Made by a program: the position numbers and the translations under genes. DNA of 64,000 nucleotides, taken from Coprothermobacter proteolyticus DSM 5265. Its GTDB lineage: Bacteria; Coprothermobacterota; Coprothermobacteria; Coprothermobacterales; Coprothermobacteraceae. The DNA is taken from the NCBI RefSeq assembly GCF_000020945.1, contig NC_011295.1, positions 1,302,001 to 1,366,000 on the forward strand. The letters are read 5' to 3'. Positions 1 through 8,848 of the stretch are shown here, one piece after another; the first letter of the stretch is position 1, and every line of letters starts with the position of its first letter. The notes under the pieces are model-generated. The model had not been told where the DNA came from. It did no database searches and was given only the letters and a program-made list of their open reading frames with translations.

Positions 1-1005
1 GGCTCTATTGATGGTCCAGCCGCGCTTGTGGACACCCCTACCACAATTCCATATGGATATTTTATGAACTCGGTCTCATTGGTTGAAGTGTCCATACTTG
101 ATGAAAACAATGCCACGGTAACCACTTTTTACTCTGAGAGAGGACTGTTAATAGGACATTACAAAGCTGTCTGGAACGGCTTAGGCGAGGACAAGTTTCC
201 TGTGAAGGATGGAAAATACAAATATGTTATAGCTGCTTCTGATTCCGGCATATCGGTAAAAGAACAACAATACGTGTACATAAATGTGGAGACTGCATCG
301 GGCTACATTCAAGTAAAGAACAGTCCAGATACAACTCCCCCATCGTTAACAGTGAATATTCCTGAGGAGTATACCGTTACAAAGTACGTATTCGAACCAG
401 ATCCGGTGTTGGTTCTGAGCGGAAAAACAGAAGCGGGCAACTTTGTGGAGATAAACGGAGAAAATGTCCCCGTAGACAGTAGTGGAATGTTCAAAGCAAA
501 CATCCCACTAACAACACAGGTGAACAAAGTCACAGTAATCGCGCGGAGAAAGGTTTTGGATGAATTAACAGTGGAAACTTGGAAACTCATAACTATCCAG
601 TTGGTTCCACTCAATCTCATTGAACTCCAAGTCGGAAAGCCGCAGTTCAAGGTAAATAATCAAGCCAAAATCTTAGATGCACCACCAATCATAAAGAACA
701 GCCGCACTCTGCTCCCCATTAGGGCCGTTGTTGAAGCCATGGGTGGGCAGGTTAAATGGGACTCTGCTGACAGGCGCGTTGATATAACCTATGAAGGAAA
801 GTCCATAAACCTTTGGATAGGAAAGAACAAGGCTAAGGTTAATGGCCAAGAAGTAATGATCGACCCATCTAACCCCAATGTGGTACCAGAAATCACAAAC
901 AGCAGAACCATGGTTCCTTTAAGGTTTGTAGCAGAATCTCTTGGTTGCGATGTAGAATGGCTACCTGATACAAAGAGCATCAGAATAACATACCAAGCAG
1001 GTTAA
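1..1005 (+). CDS. C-terminal part of a large exported stalk-domain protein (5' end outside window)
   Basis: The frame is open from base 1, so this is the tail of a longer gene; 334 residues are visible. The first ~100 residues resemble a FlgD-type Ig-like repeat (VWNG...GKYKYVI pattern), residues ~110-205 a second bacterial Ig-like domain, and residues ~215-330 a copper amine oxidase N-terminal (stalk) domain with the paired NSRTLLPIRAVVEAMGG and NSRTMVPLRFVAESLG motifs. Such tails are known on secreted subtilisin-like peptidases and cell-surface proteins of anaerobic Firmicutes, where they are thought to attach the enzyme to the wall. The catalytic part, if any, is upstream and unseen, so I name only the domains. 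A strong terminator follows. Confidence 0.85.
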   Translation, partial: GSIDGPAALVDTPTTIPYGYFMNSVSLVEVSILDENNATVTTFYSERGLLIGHYKAVWNGLGEDKFPVKDGKYKYVIAASDSGISVKEQQYVYINVETASGYIQVKNSPDTTPPSLTVNIPEEYTVTKYVFEPDPVLVLSGKTEAGNFVEINGENVPVDSSGMFKANIPLTTQVNKVTVIARRKVLDELTVETWKLITIQLVPLNLIELQVGKPQFKVNNQAKILDAPPIIKNSRTLLPIRAVVEAMGGQVKWDSADRRVDITYEGKSINLWIGKNKAKVNGQEVMIDPSNPNVVPEITNSRTMVPLRFVAESLGCDVEWLPDTKSIRITYQAG

Positions 1006-1021
1006 AACAACTACTTATAAG

Positions 1022-1048
1022 GGGGCTGGCCGAAAGCCGGCCCTTTTT
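1022..1048 (+). terminator. Rho-independent terminator after stalk-domain gene
   Basis: GGGCTGGC and GCCGGCCC pair (one G-U) around a short CGAAA loop, followed by five T. It begins about 17 bases after the stop codon. Confidence 0.85.
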
Positions 1049-1187
1049 CACCAAGCCTTGTTTAGAAAATCTTTTCCAATATGTAAGTGTTACTTTATGC
1101 AGAGGAGCACCAAACAACAAAAAGTAAGCTAACATACATGTAGGGAATCCACACTCATACACGAGGTGGAAAAAGGAGGGGGACTAA

Positions 1188-2126
1188 ATGTATAAGAGTG
1201 GAAATAAGAGAATGTTTCGGATAACCGCTCTGAGCTGTTTGCTTCTAGTTTGCCTGTCAATGATGGGTTGTACTACACAACAAAGTAAACTGGAAGACGG
1301 ACTTTACTTAGCAAAGTGGGAAGGTTACACAGGCATTACCACAGACGAAAAAGCTATAGCGTACATACCCATAATGAGTGTCGGTACTGAAGAGGACTAT
1401 GAGTACCCCCAACAGTATACACAAGCCGCGTTCAATGTAGTCATGGATGGAGAACCTACCTCTAAAAACGCTTGGATATACTGGCCCACAGATTTCATCC
1501 AGACTTACGGTACAAACCGCCAATACAAATTCTCTTATCTAACAGTGGAGTTATCAAACTTAACAGAAGGCATCCATGAAATAACAAGTGTGAAAGTTGC
1601 AGGAACGAAAAATAATTTCGTTTTCCCAGTCCACTGGATCATTGAAGTGCGAGAGCCATCAGACGCGACACCTTGCCTTAAAGCAGAAGAGCGATCTTGG
1701 CACCCCTTTTTTCTCGATCCCACCAAACTTTTCGGTCTTCGAAACACATGCAGTACGGAAGTGATTGTTGATGGGGTTAGTCCTACTGGCACAGATTTAG
1801 ATGCGAAGATGTATTTACCTCCCGACGCTGCAGCTTCTTCAACGTCTACAGTTAGTACAAACAGGAGAGGACCTTACCAGCAAGTCACGATAGCGCCTAA
1901 CTCAGTAGAATCGATAATAGTCACTTTTTCTCCAAAGACACCTGACAGGGAATTGGCACCTTTTACCCAATTCAATCCATTACTTATTTATCATGTTTCA
2001 GGTGATTCAAGCGAACATTTTGTAACACCTCCTGAACCTGAAGTGTCTACGTGGGCTCCGAAAGACGAAGAAGGTTTTAAGGCAACAGTACAACAGTTTT
2101 CGATCAAGGGCAAAGAGGTCGACTAG
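1188..2126 (+). CDS. Exported lipoprotein of unknown function
   Basis: 312 residues. The N-terminus has basic residues, a hydrophobic stretch and a lipobox ending SMMGC (Cys28), so it should be lipidated and anchored outside the membrane. The start ATG has an AAAGGAGGGGG ribosome site 7 bases upstream. I recognise no domain in the mature part, which is rich in Ser, Thr and Pro. The residues right after the lipid Cys (TTQQSKLEDG) recur in the broken gene at 4380, showing that this is one member of a local family. It is monocistronic as far as visible. Confidence 0.75.
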   Translation: MYKSGNKRMFRITALSCLLLVCLSMMGCTTQQSKLEDGLYLAKWEGYTGITTDEKAIAYIPIMSVGTEEDYEYPQQYTQAAFNVVMDGEPTSKNAWIYWPTDFIQTYGTNRQYKFSYLTVELSNLTEGIHEITSVKVAGTKNNFVFPVHWIIEVREPSDATPCLKAEERSWHPFFLDPTKLFGLRNTCSTEVIVDGVSPTGTDLDAKMYLPPDAAASSTSTVSTNRRGPYQQVTIAPNSVESIIVTFSPKTPDRELAPFTQFNPLLIYHVSGDSSEHFVTPPEPEVSTWAPKDEEGFKATVQQFSIKGKEVD

Positions 2127-2265
2127 CCCTAAAAAGAGCACCAACCATGTGCTATCTTATGTAATAGTCTAAATGCGACTAACCGATGTCTTTTAACAGC
2201 GTTGGGATTTTGCTGGGAGGCCCAGAGACTTCCCAGCGAGTGTATAAACAAGTAAGGGTTTTAAA

Positions 2266-2470
2266 ATGGCGCGTTCGGGACATGTGAAGACAGAGCTTAG
2301 GCACATGCATCATCGCTATCGTGGTTATCCTTCTTGTATTAACTGGACCAGCCTGATACCTGCCGCCAGCACGGGCGCAGGGTGGCTCCGCTGTTAATCC
2401 ATGGGTACAAAAAGGTGTGCTCAACTACCTATTTTGGACGGCCGATCCACAGTGGAGCCCTTCTTTTACA
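2266..2470 (+). pseudogene. Remnant of an exported-protein gene (frameshift plus in-frame TGA)
   Basis: An ATG at 2266 (MARSGHVKT) leads by a frame change near 2290 into a hydrophobic, signal-like stretch (IIAIVVILLVLTGPA), then a TGA at 2354-2356, then an open stretch with PWVQKGVLNYLFW and PSFTVQVEDN up to the convergent nucleoside phosphorylase gene. The layout (basic start, hydrophobic core, then similar spacing) matches the intact exported protein at 53264 and the broken copy at 50207, so I infer a decayed paralog. The similarity is short and could be coincidence. A perfect 7-bp inverted repeat (GCTGGGA, 2212-2218 and 2231-2237) lies just upstream. Confidence 0.35.
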
Positions 2471-2472
2471 GT

Positions 2473-3237
2473 TCAAGTGGAAGACAATTCTAAGCCGCTC
2501 AGAAAAGCGAAGGTCTCCAGTGCTAACTTGATTTCCCTTTCCTCACCCATAGCTGCTGCTCGTTCTCCACTGGCATAGTCGTTGATGCTCTGCTCCAAAA
2601 TTGCCGTCTTTTCAGTTACCACGTTTAGTATAGAAGCCGTTCTGACTTCTCGCAAACGTCCTATGACAAACAAAGCTGCTGTCTCCATATCAGCAGCCAA
2701 TACGCCTCTCTCGCTCCAGTAATTGTCTATTTCATTCTCTCTGTCTGTGTAAAAGCTATCGTGGCTTCTTATGATGCCGCAGTGATGTCTATAGTTCAGC
2801 TCCCTGGCACACTTCAAAATAGCGAACATCACATCAGGATCCGGAACTGCAGGATAACAAGGATCTATATATGTTTTCGATGTGCCTTCATCGCGTACAG
2901 CTGCTTGAGCAATTACAAGGTCGCCCACTTTCATATTGTCCTGAAGGGCACCACAACTCCCAATGCGTATCATCGTTTTTACGCCTGTCTTGTTAAGTTC
3001 TTCAACAGCTATCCCCGTAGAGGGGCCGCCAATGCCAGTAGAAACAATCAACACTGATACCCCTTTGTATTTACCACGAACGCTACAGAACTCGCGGTTG
3101 TATACAAGCTCTTCCACATCATCTAAAAACGCAGCAATGCGTTTAACCCTACCCGGATCGCCCGGTAAAAGAGCATAATTAGCTGACTGATTTCTGCCCA
3201 ACCTGATGTGAGGCTGCAGATCGGTTTCCAACATCAT
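2473..3237 (-). CDS. udp: Uridine/purine nucleoside phosphorylase (PNP_UDP_1 family)
   Basis: 254 residues, normal for the family. The phosphate and nucleoside site motifs are visible: LLPGDPGRVKRI near the N-terminus, STGIGGPSTGIAVEEL, IRIGSCGALQ, and the late DMETAAL segment. It cleaves uridine (or a related nucleoside) with phosphate to base and ribose-1-phosphate in the cytoplasm. I chose ATG 3237 because GGGAAGGTGA lies just before it; a GTG at 3270 that overlaps the TGA of the upstream reductase gene (GTGA) is the alternative and would imply coupling. Cotranscribed with the reductase at 3267. Substrate choice between uridine and purines cannot be fixed by eye. Confidence 0.85.
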   Translation of the reverse strand: MMLETDLQPHIRLGRNQSANYALLPGDPGRVKRIAAFLDDVEELVYNREFCSVRGKYKGVSVLIVSTGIGGPSTGIAVEELNKTGVKTMIRIGSCGALQDNMKVGDLVIAQAAVRDEGTSKTYIDPCYPAVPDPDVMFAILKCARELNYRHHCGIIRSHDSFYTDRENEIDNYWSERGVLAADMETAALFVIGRLREVRTASILNVVTEKTAILEQSINDYASGERAAAMGEEREIKLALETFAFLSGLELSST

Positions 3238-3266
3238 AGTCACCTTCCCTTTTGCTGAGCGTGAGC

Positions 3267-4289
3267 TCACTGATACCTGCCACGTTCATATTGTTTTGGA
3301 TATCCCACGTCCGCCTTTAGGAAATGAGCGGCATACAACGGCCAATAAGGCTGCCTTAAAAGGACCCTACCCAGCAAAACTAAGTCTGCTCTCTGGTTAC
3401 CTATGATTTCTTCAGCCATTTCAGGACTTGTTATTAGGCCTACAGCAGCAGTAGCTACACCCGTTTCCCTTTTTACTGCCTCTGCAAACCCGATTTGATA
3501 GCCTGGATAAAGGTCGATGCGTGGCGACAAGAGCCCGCCCGAGCTACAGTCCACAACATCGACCAAATCCTTCACCATGTTCACGATGGCTATGGTCTCA
3601 TCAATATCGAGCCCACCTTCCACATAATCGGTTGCCGAAACGCGCATGAAAATGGGCATATCCTCTGGAACATTGCTCCTTACTGCCTCCAGAACTTCCC
3701 TGAGAAATCTCACCCTGTTTTCTATTCCCCCGCCGTATTTATCAGTTCTTTTGTTTGATAAAGGTGACAAGAATTCATGGATAAGGTAACCGTGAGCAGC
3801 ATGGATTTCTAACGCGTCAAATCCAGCCTTTACTGCCCTTTTCCCTGCCTCAGCGAAAGCCTGAACAATTTTCTGTATCTCAGCCATAGTTAGTTCCTCT
3901 GGTACAGGGTAGCTGTCACTCCAATGCATGGCTGACGGAGCCACAATGTGTTTCCCCTCGACTTCGCATTTTCTACCAGCATGCCCCAGCTGAACACCTA
4001 TTTTGCATTCAACGCTGTGCACAAAATCCACAATATGCTTCAATGGAGCAATTTGGTTATCATCCCAAAGCCCAAGATCATTAGCCGTGATGCGGCCTCT
4101 TTTCTCCACTGCGGTAGCTTCCTGAAGTATTAAACCCACCCCACCAACAGCCCTAGTAGAATAATGGACAAAATGCCAGTCAGTGGCTAACCCATCTTCA
4201 CCTGCACAGTACATGCACATGGGAGACATCCCAATGCGATTCTTTAAACTAAGTCCCTTAATCTGCAAAGGGGTAAAAAGCTTGCTCAT
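3267..4289 (-). CDS. namA: NADPH dehydrogenase of the old yellow enzyme family (YqjM/NamA type)
   Basis: 340 residues. The FMN-binding TIM barrel is clear: KLFTPLQIKGLSLKNRI at the start, MSPMCMYCA, GRITANDLGLW, QLGHAGRK, and the EIHAAHGYLIHEFLSPLSN segment with SLLSNKR-like signature. The MCMY Cys of YqjM-type enzymes, which tunes the flavin, is present. Such proteins reduce activated alkenes and electrophiles with NADPH. The start is set at ATG 4289, giving MSKLFTP as in YqjM, behind GGAAGAGGTG; an upstream in-frame ATG at 4310 contains the ribosome site and is unlikely. First gene of a two-gene unit with the nucleoside phosphorylase. Confidence 0.88.
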   Translation of the reverse strand: MSKLFTPLQIKGLSLKNRIGMSPMCMYCAGEDGLATDWHFVHYSTRAVGGVGLILQEATAVEKRGRITANDLGLWDDNQIAPLKHIVDFVHSVECKIGVQLGHAGRKCEVEGKHIVAPSAMHWSDSYPVPEELTMAEIQKIVQAFAEAGKRAVKAGFDALEIHAAHGYLIHEFLSPLSNKRTDKYGGGIENRVRFLREVLEAVRSNVPEDMPIFMRVSATDYVEGGLDIDETIAIVNMVKDLVDVVDCSSGGLLSPRIDLYPGYQIGFAEAVKRETGVATAAVGLITSPEMAEEIIGNQRADLVLLGRVLLRQPYWPLYAAHFLKADVGYPKQYERGRYQ

Positions 4290-4379
4290 CATTTGCACCT
4301 CTTCCTTCATGCACTAAACGTGCGTATACCATTATTATGGTGCATAGCTTGCCACTTAGCTATTCGTGATGCTATTTCA

Positions 4380-4623
4380 ATGCGAAGTATTGTTTATAAA
4401 TCTCTCCTGCGTCGGTGCGGGAAAATCAGTGCTCTGTTATGCTTGCTTCTAGTCAGTCCATTGTTCACTTCCTGCACAACAGCAGAAAGTACTTCTGGAA
4501 AACTTGAAGACGGCGTCTAATTAGAAGAATAGGAATGCTACACACAGGAATTGCCACTCCAGACAGAGCTGAAGCACGACAATTAAGGAAGTATAATTAC
4601 AGCTACATAAAAGAAGGTGAGAA
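4380..4623 (+). pseudogene. Truncated, frameshifted lipoprotein gene related to the one at 1188
   Basis: From ATG 4380 a 46-codon frame gives a signal peptide with lipobox FTSC, then TTAESTSGKLEDGV and a TAA at about 4518. In the -1 frame the reading continues as HTGIATPDRAEA up to the next gene. The intact lipoprotein at 1188 has CTTQQSKLEDG followed by YTGITTDEKAIAY, so both halves align in order across the frameshift. This is a decayed paralog; the remainder (about 250 codons) is lost and the next lipoprotein gene starts at 4624. Confidence 0.65.
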
Positions 4624-5007
4624 ATGAAAGCGAAAATTATTTCAGCGGTAATTTTGGTTTTCATGGTAATGAGTCTTGGAGGGTGTAGCAGTTCTGGTGA
4701 ATCAGTTTGCACTGTGGTCCCCATTGATATGAGTGAAGCCCACGCTTTACAGCAGGAAGCAGACCAGGGGTATAACACCAGTTGTCTGAATCCCTTGCAA
4801 GTCATACAAGAGTTTCTAACAAATGAACTGGGAATTGGATCAGCTACCATCCGACGGGAAGACCCGCCGAGCAACGATGCACAGGGCAAAGCTGAATACT
4901 TAGTTGAAGCCAACAACGGGAAAATATATAGATTTCATCTCACCAAACCTACAAGAATCCACCCAACAGGCATATGGGCAGTCGAAAAGTACTGTAAAGA
5001 AAAGTGA
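4624..5007 (+). CDS. Small lipoprotein, function unknown
   Basis: 127 residues with a signal peptide and lipobox MSLGGC (Cys21). GAAGGTGAG precedes the ATG. The mature part contains three Cys besides the lipid Cys (C29, C54, C122 approximately) and a charged C-terminus; no domain is recognised. It sits directly behind the decayed lipoprotein gene, in a patch of lipoprotein genes. Confidence 0.7.
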   Translation: MKAKIISAVILVFMVMSLGGCSSSGESVCTVVPIDMSEAHALQQEADQGYNTSCLNPLQVIQEFLTNELGIGSATIRREDPPSNDAQGKAEYLVEANNGKIYRFHLTKPTRIHPTGIWAVEKYCKEK

Positions 5008-5209
5008 AACTACTTAGGCGCTAATGAAAGCCTTTCTCCCTTTTCTTGAATACGCCTAGCTTTTGAAAATGCCTGAAGCGGTTATAAAAATCCCGCTTAA
5101 TGCTCTGCTCTTAGTAGCAAACTTATTTACCCTTAAGCTTTATGGTGTGAACAAAAAGAAATCCGAAAAAGCTTAAAATAGATAATATCGCAGAAAAGGG
5201 GGTAAGACT

Positions 5210-6178
5210 GTGCTGAGAGTTCTTGTATACGATAATCAGACTTCGAATTTAGAAGAAATGACAGACCCAAAACAGGTACTTACTGCCATAAGTGACACGC
5301 AAAAAACAATTTGGGTCGATTTGACAAAACCCAGTCAAGAGGAAGCAAAGTTACTTGAAGAAGGGTTTCACTTTCACGCAATTGCCGTAGAGAGCGCCCT
5401 GAAGGAAGGAGAAAGACCGAAGTTCTACAGTTACGGAAACTACTCGTTTCTCCTAATGGAAGCGACCGCAGCATCAAACAAAGGAAGTGTTGTCAAACTA
5501 TCGCAGTTTTCAGCATTCATCTCTAAGAACTACTTGGTCACAGTACATCAAAAAGATGTCAATTTCATAGAAGATACCATAAACACTATTAAAAGTGAGC
5601 CCGAATTACTCAATAGGGGTGTCGGTTTTTTGCTTTACAACCTGCTTGATGGACTCATAGCAAACTACTTCCCCATACTTGATAAGATTGACAATAAACT
5701 GAAGACAATTGAAGAACGAATATTTCAGCGACCAAACCAACAAGTGCTAAATGAGATTTTTAAATTGAGGCAAGAAATAAACCAAATGAGAAAGAGCGTG
5801 TCAAACAACCTGGATGTACTCAGCTTAATGATGAGACATGATTCCATGCAATCTTCTGAGGAAAACAGAATGTACCTCATGGACCTCTATGACCACCTGA
5901 TGCATCTTCTGGACATGATTGACATGTACCACGACATGGTTTTCACCTCCATGGATGCTTATCTTTCCAGCGTGTCAAACAATATGAACAACATAATGAA
6001 GGTGCTAACAGCTATAACCACCATAATGATGCCACTCACCGTGATCACTGGTATCTACGGTATGAATTTCGATATGCCTGAATTTCATTGGACATACGGC
6101 TACGTTTGGGCGTTAACACTCATGGCTGTCTCTGTAATTGCCATGACGCTCTTTCTTAGAAGTAGAAAATGGCTATAA
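5210..6178 (+). CDS. corA: CorA-type magnesium/divalent cation channel
   Basis: 322 residues. The long soluble, helix-rich N-terminal domain is followed by two C-terminal membrane helices; the diagnostic YGMN sequence sits at residues 283-286, between helix 1 (TIMMPLTVITGI) and the acidic loop DMPEFHWTYG before helix 2. The protein ends with basic residues (LRSRKWL), as in the family. It forms a pentameric Mg2+ (or Co2+/Ni2+) channel. The start is GTG with AAAAGGGGGT upstream. It stands alone, with about 200 bases of apparently empty DNA on each side. Confidence 0.93.
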   Translation: MLRVLVYDNQTSNLEEMTDPKQVLTAISDTQKTIWVDLTKPSQEEAKLLEEGFHFHAIAVESALKEGERPKFYSYGNYSFLLMEATAASNKGSVVKLSQFSAFISKNYLVTVHQKDVNFIEDTINTIKSEPELLNRGVGFLLYNLLDGLIANYFPILDKIDNKLKTIEERIFQRPNQQVLNEIFKLRQEINQMRKSVSNNLDVLSLMMRHDSMQSSEENRMYLMDLYDHLMHLLDMIDMYHDMVFTSMDAYLSSVSNNMNNIMKVLTAITTIMMPLTVITGIYGMNFDMPEFHWTYGYVWALTLMAVSVIAMTLFLRSRKWL

Positions 6179-6347
6179 ACCATAATTTAAACCGTTTTAT
6201 TGTTAAGTGCTTTTGTCAGGCGCACAAATAGTTTTTGCTTTTCCGGTAATTGCTGCTTAGATATACTGCGGTGTCATGTTCCCGTTTTGTTAAAAAAAGT
6301 TTATTATGACCCATTCTAATGTGTGAATGACATTTGTCTTGAATGGT

Positions 6348-6353
6348 TATAAT
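6348..6353 (+). promoter_or_regulatory. Possible -10 element for azoreductase gene
   Basis: A consensus TATAAT lies 53 bases before the ATG. No good -35 hexamer is visible at 16-18 bases, so this is only a candidate. Confidence 0.35.
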
Positions 6354-6406
6354 TCTAATCGTGAAACAGATAACACTTTGTAAAGCTATGAGGAGGTTGA
6401 AAGAAC

Positions 6407-7012
6407 ATGGCAAAGGTGCTTTATGTCAAGGCTAACCCAAAAAACAACGAGGAATCACGTACATTCAGAATTTCAGAGCATTTTATTAACGAATACAAAA
6501 AAGCTCACCCAGAGGATGAGATAATCGAATTGGATTTGTACAAGGAAAACATCCATTTCTTGTCAAAAGAAGAGATCAACACCATAATGTCTAAAGACAA
6601 ATCCAACCTAAAGGATCATCCAGTTCTCAAATACACATACCAGTTTGCAGAAGCAGACAAATACGTCATAGCAACTCCCATGTGGAACCTAAGCATTCCA
6701 GCCATATTAAAGGCTTACTTTGATTACATCACAGTAACCGGCATTACGTTTAAATACACAGAAAATGGAGCCGTTGGTTTACTTAAGAACAAGAAAGCCG
6801 TGGTTATCATGAGCACAGGTGGCGAATACCTTACTCCGCCTTTTGACCAATGGAACTTTGCAAGCACATACGTAACCACCATGTTTAAGTTCTTCGGTGT
6901 GGAAGATGTTTCCTTAATAGCTGCGCAGCGACTTGACATCATAGGTGAAGACGTGGAGAAGCGGGTTTCCGATGCCATGAAGGAAGCCGAGCAGTTGGCA
7001 AAGCAATTCTAA
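6407..7012 (+). CDS. azoR: FMN-dependent NADH-azoreductase / flavodoxin-fold quinone reductase
   Basis: 201 residues, the usual size. The flavodoxin-2 fold is supported by KVLYVKANP at the start (FMN phosphate loop), the TPMWNLSIPAILKAYFDYI segment characteristic of AzoR, and the STGGEY segment. It transfers two electrons from NAD(P)H to quinones or azo compounds in the cytoplasm. AGGAGGTTG precedes the ATG. Monocistronic, closed by a terminator 30 bases downstream. Confidence 0.9.
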   Translation: MAKVLYVKANPKNNEESRTFRISEHFINEYKKAHPEDEIIELDLYKENIHFLSKEEINTIMSKDKSNLKDHPVLKYTYQFAEADKYVIATPMWNLSIPAILKAYFDYITVTGITFKYTENGAVGLLKNKKAVVIMSTGGEYLTPPFDQWNFASTYVTTMFKFFGVEDVSLIAAQRLDIIGEDVEKRVSDAMKEAEQLAKQF

Positions 7013-7044
7013 GCTAGCAACCGCAAAGCAGAAGCGACTTTTAA

Positions 7045-7073
7045 AGGAGGAGCCTGATGGCTCTTCCTTTTTT
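7045..7073 (+). terminator. Rho-independent terminator after azoR
   Basis: AGGAGGAGCC and GGCTCTTCCT form a 10-bp stem with one G-U and a TGAT loop, followed by five further T. Confidence 0.9.
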
Positions 7074-7120
7074 CGTAATAACAAGTTAACTGAAACTTAA
7101 TTAATGCTTCTCCTTTTCTC

Positions 7121-7149
7121 TTCACATAGTGCCATTAAGCCACTATAAT
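7121..7149 (+). promoter_or_regulatory. Housekeeping promoter of asnA
   Basis: TTCACA (7121-7126), 17-base spacer, TATAAT (7144-7149). This is a near-consensus sigma-A promoter about 40 bases before the coding start. Confidence 0.75.
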
Positions 7150-7195
7150 TGCCTTCATACAAAAAAGTTGGGCATGAGAGAAAGGGGTGCTGGGA

Positions 7196-8257
7196 TTGCA
7201 TACAGGTTTGGAAATGGAAGCGAAGAGCAGACTGAAATTACCACGATCTTACTCCCCCTACCTTGATGTTAGGGAAACAGAAGTAGCCATAAAGCTGATA
7301 AAAGACTCATTTCAAAGGAAATTGAGCAAAGCACTCAATTTGCAGAGAGTATCTGCCCCGCTCATGGTCAATGCCCACACAGGCTTAAACGATAACTTGA
7401 ACGGTGTTGAAAAACCCGTCAGCTTTACCTCAAAAGACGGTAGCCAAGTGGAAATTGTCCAATCTTTAGCTAAATGGAAAAGAGAAGCCTTGCACAGGTA
7501 TGGCTTTCTACCTGGTGAAGGTATTTACACTGATATGAACGCCATAAGACCTGATGAGGTGGTAGACAACCTTCATTCCTTTTACGTGGATCAATGGGAT
7601 TGGGAAATAGTAATCACAGAAGCAGAAAGAAACCTACCATTCCTCAAACGCGTGGTCAGGAAAATATACAGAATAATCAGAGACACTGAACGTGACATAT
7701 GCAAACGTTTCCCTAGTTTGCCAGGCCCTTTTCTGCCTTCAAGGATTCATTTCATCCACAGTGAGGAGCTGCAGAAGATGTATCCTGATCTCTCCCCTAA
7801 AGAACGAGAAGACGCTGTGGTGAAAACCTTTGGGGCCGTGTTTATTATAGGTATTGGCTATCCACTTAAAGATGGGCTTCCGCACGACGGGAGAGCAGCA
7901 GACTACGATGACTGGATCACCATAACAGAAAAAGGTTATCATGGCTTAAATGGTGACATCATTGTGTATTATCCTCTTTTAGACCAAGCCGTGGAACTTT
8001 CTTCCATGGGCATAAGAGTGAATTCTAAGTCCCTACTTGAACAGTTAGAGTTCAGAGGTGAACTTCACAAGAAAGACCTCCCCTATCACAAAAGATTGCT
8101 TAGTGGTGAACTTCCTTTAACCATGGGTGGAGGCATTGGCCAATCACGCCTCTGCATGATTTTTCTTAGAAAAGTGCACATTGGCGAAGTACAAGCAAGC
8201 GTTTGGCCCCAGGAAACAATGGAGGAATGTCTAGCTGCAGGCATCCCTATGCTATAA
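7196..8257 (+). CDS. asnA: Aspartate-ammonia ligase (asparagine synthetase A)
   Basis: 353 residues. The sequence follows AsnA throughout: ETEVAIKLIKDSFQ near the N-terminus, VSAPLMV, NGVEKPVSF, EIVQSLAKWKREAL, the YTDMNAIR and DQWDWE segments of the active site, and a C-terminal GGGIGQSRLCMI motif of class II synthetase folds. It makes asparagine from aspartate, ammonia and ATP. I prefer TTG 7196 (AAAGGGG eight bases upstream); GTG 7187 and ATG 7214 are alternatives. It has its own promoter and is followed 41 bases later by the HdeD-like gene. Confidence 0.93.
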   Translation: MHTGLEMEAKSRLKLPRSYSPYLDVRETEVAIKLIKDSFQRKLSKALNLQRVSAPLMVNAHTGLNDNLNGVEKPVSFTSKDGSQVEIVQSLAKWKREALHRYGFLPGEGIYTDMNAIRPDEVVDNLHSFYVDQWDWEIVITEAERNLPFLKRVVRKIYRIIRDTERDICKRFPSLPGPFLPSRIHFIHSEELQKMYPDLSPKEREDAVVKTFGAVFIIGIGYPLKDGLPHDGRAADYDDWITITEKGYHGLNGDIIVYYPLLDQAVELSSMGIRVNSKSLLEQLEFRGELHKKDLPYHKRLLSGELPLTMGGGIGQSRLCMIFLRKVHIGEVQASVWPQETMEECLAAGIPML

Positions 8258-8298
8258 TAACCAGCATAAATACACACACAAAGGGGAGGCGATTTGTT

Positions 8299-8820
8299 AT
8301 GGAATCACGTTTTGACTGGACCAATTTGCTTATTGGCATTTTGATGATTATTGTGGGCATTTTGGTTTTAACTAATCCAGCAGCTACTATGACTACATTA
8401 GCTATTTTGGTAGGTATTGCAGTCTTAATAAGTGGCGTTATTTTTCTCTTCAAATACAAAGAGTCTACTGCCAACCTAATATACGGAATAATAGCCATAA
8501 TCTTGGGGATTATTCTCTTGACGCGACCAGCCTTTGCTGTAAGCGCTCTAGGATTCATCATCGGCATATGGTTTTTTATTGAGGGTGTGTTAGGACTTAC
8601 CAGAGCTGGCTTCTACAAACTCATAAGCAGTGCAATGTACATCACTAGCATAATCCTTAACGTACTACTCCTAATAGCGGGATTCTTAATCATACTTAAC
8701 CCGTTTGTTGCAGCTTTGTCACTACCTGTCTTAACTGGTATCGCTTTGCTCATTGCCGGCGTGATGCATATTGCCGGAGCGTTTAGTTCTAAGCAGCAAC
8801 CACCATCATTACCTTATTAG
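8299..8820 (+). CDS. HdeD/DUF308-type membrane protein
   Basis: 173 residues made almost entirely of six membrane helices in three pairs. Repeated ILMIIVGILVLTNP, IIAIILGIILLTRP and FLIILNPFVA segments show the internal repeat typical of DUF308. The ATG has AAGGGGAGGCG nine bases upstream. Family members are linked to acid stress in E. coli but the molecular role is not known. It may be cotranscribed with asnA and the methyltransferase that follows 28 bases later. Confidence 0.8.
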   Translation: MESRFDWTNLLIGILMIIVGILVLTNPAATMTTLAILVGIAVLISGVIFLFKYKESTANLIYGIIAIILGIILLTRPAFAVSALGFIIGIWFFIEGVLGLTRAGFYKLISSAMYITSIILNVLLLIAGFLIILNPFVAALSLPVLTGIALLIAGVMHIAGAFSSKQQPPSLPY

Positions 8821-8848
8821 CTTAAGTGCTGCAAAAGTTAGGTAAAAA

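Noticed and set aside
2179-2424. Minus-strand 81-codon frame in the gap after the first lipoprotein
   Set aside because: No ribosome site, Cys/His/Arg-rich composition unlike neighbouring proteins, and the plus strand better explains the region as a gene remnant.
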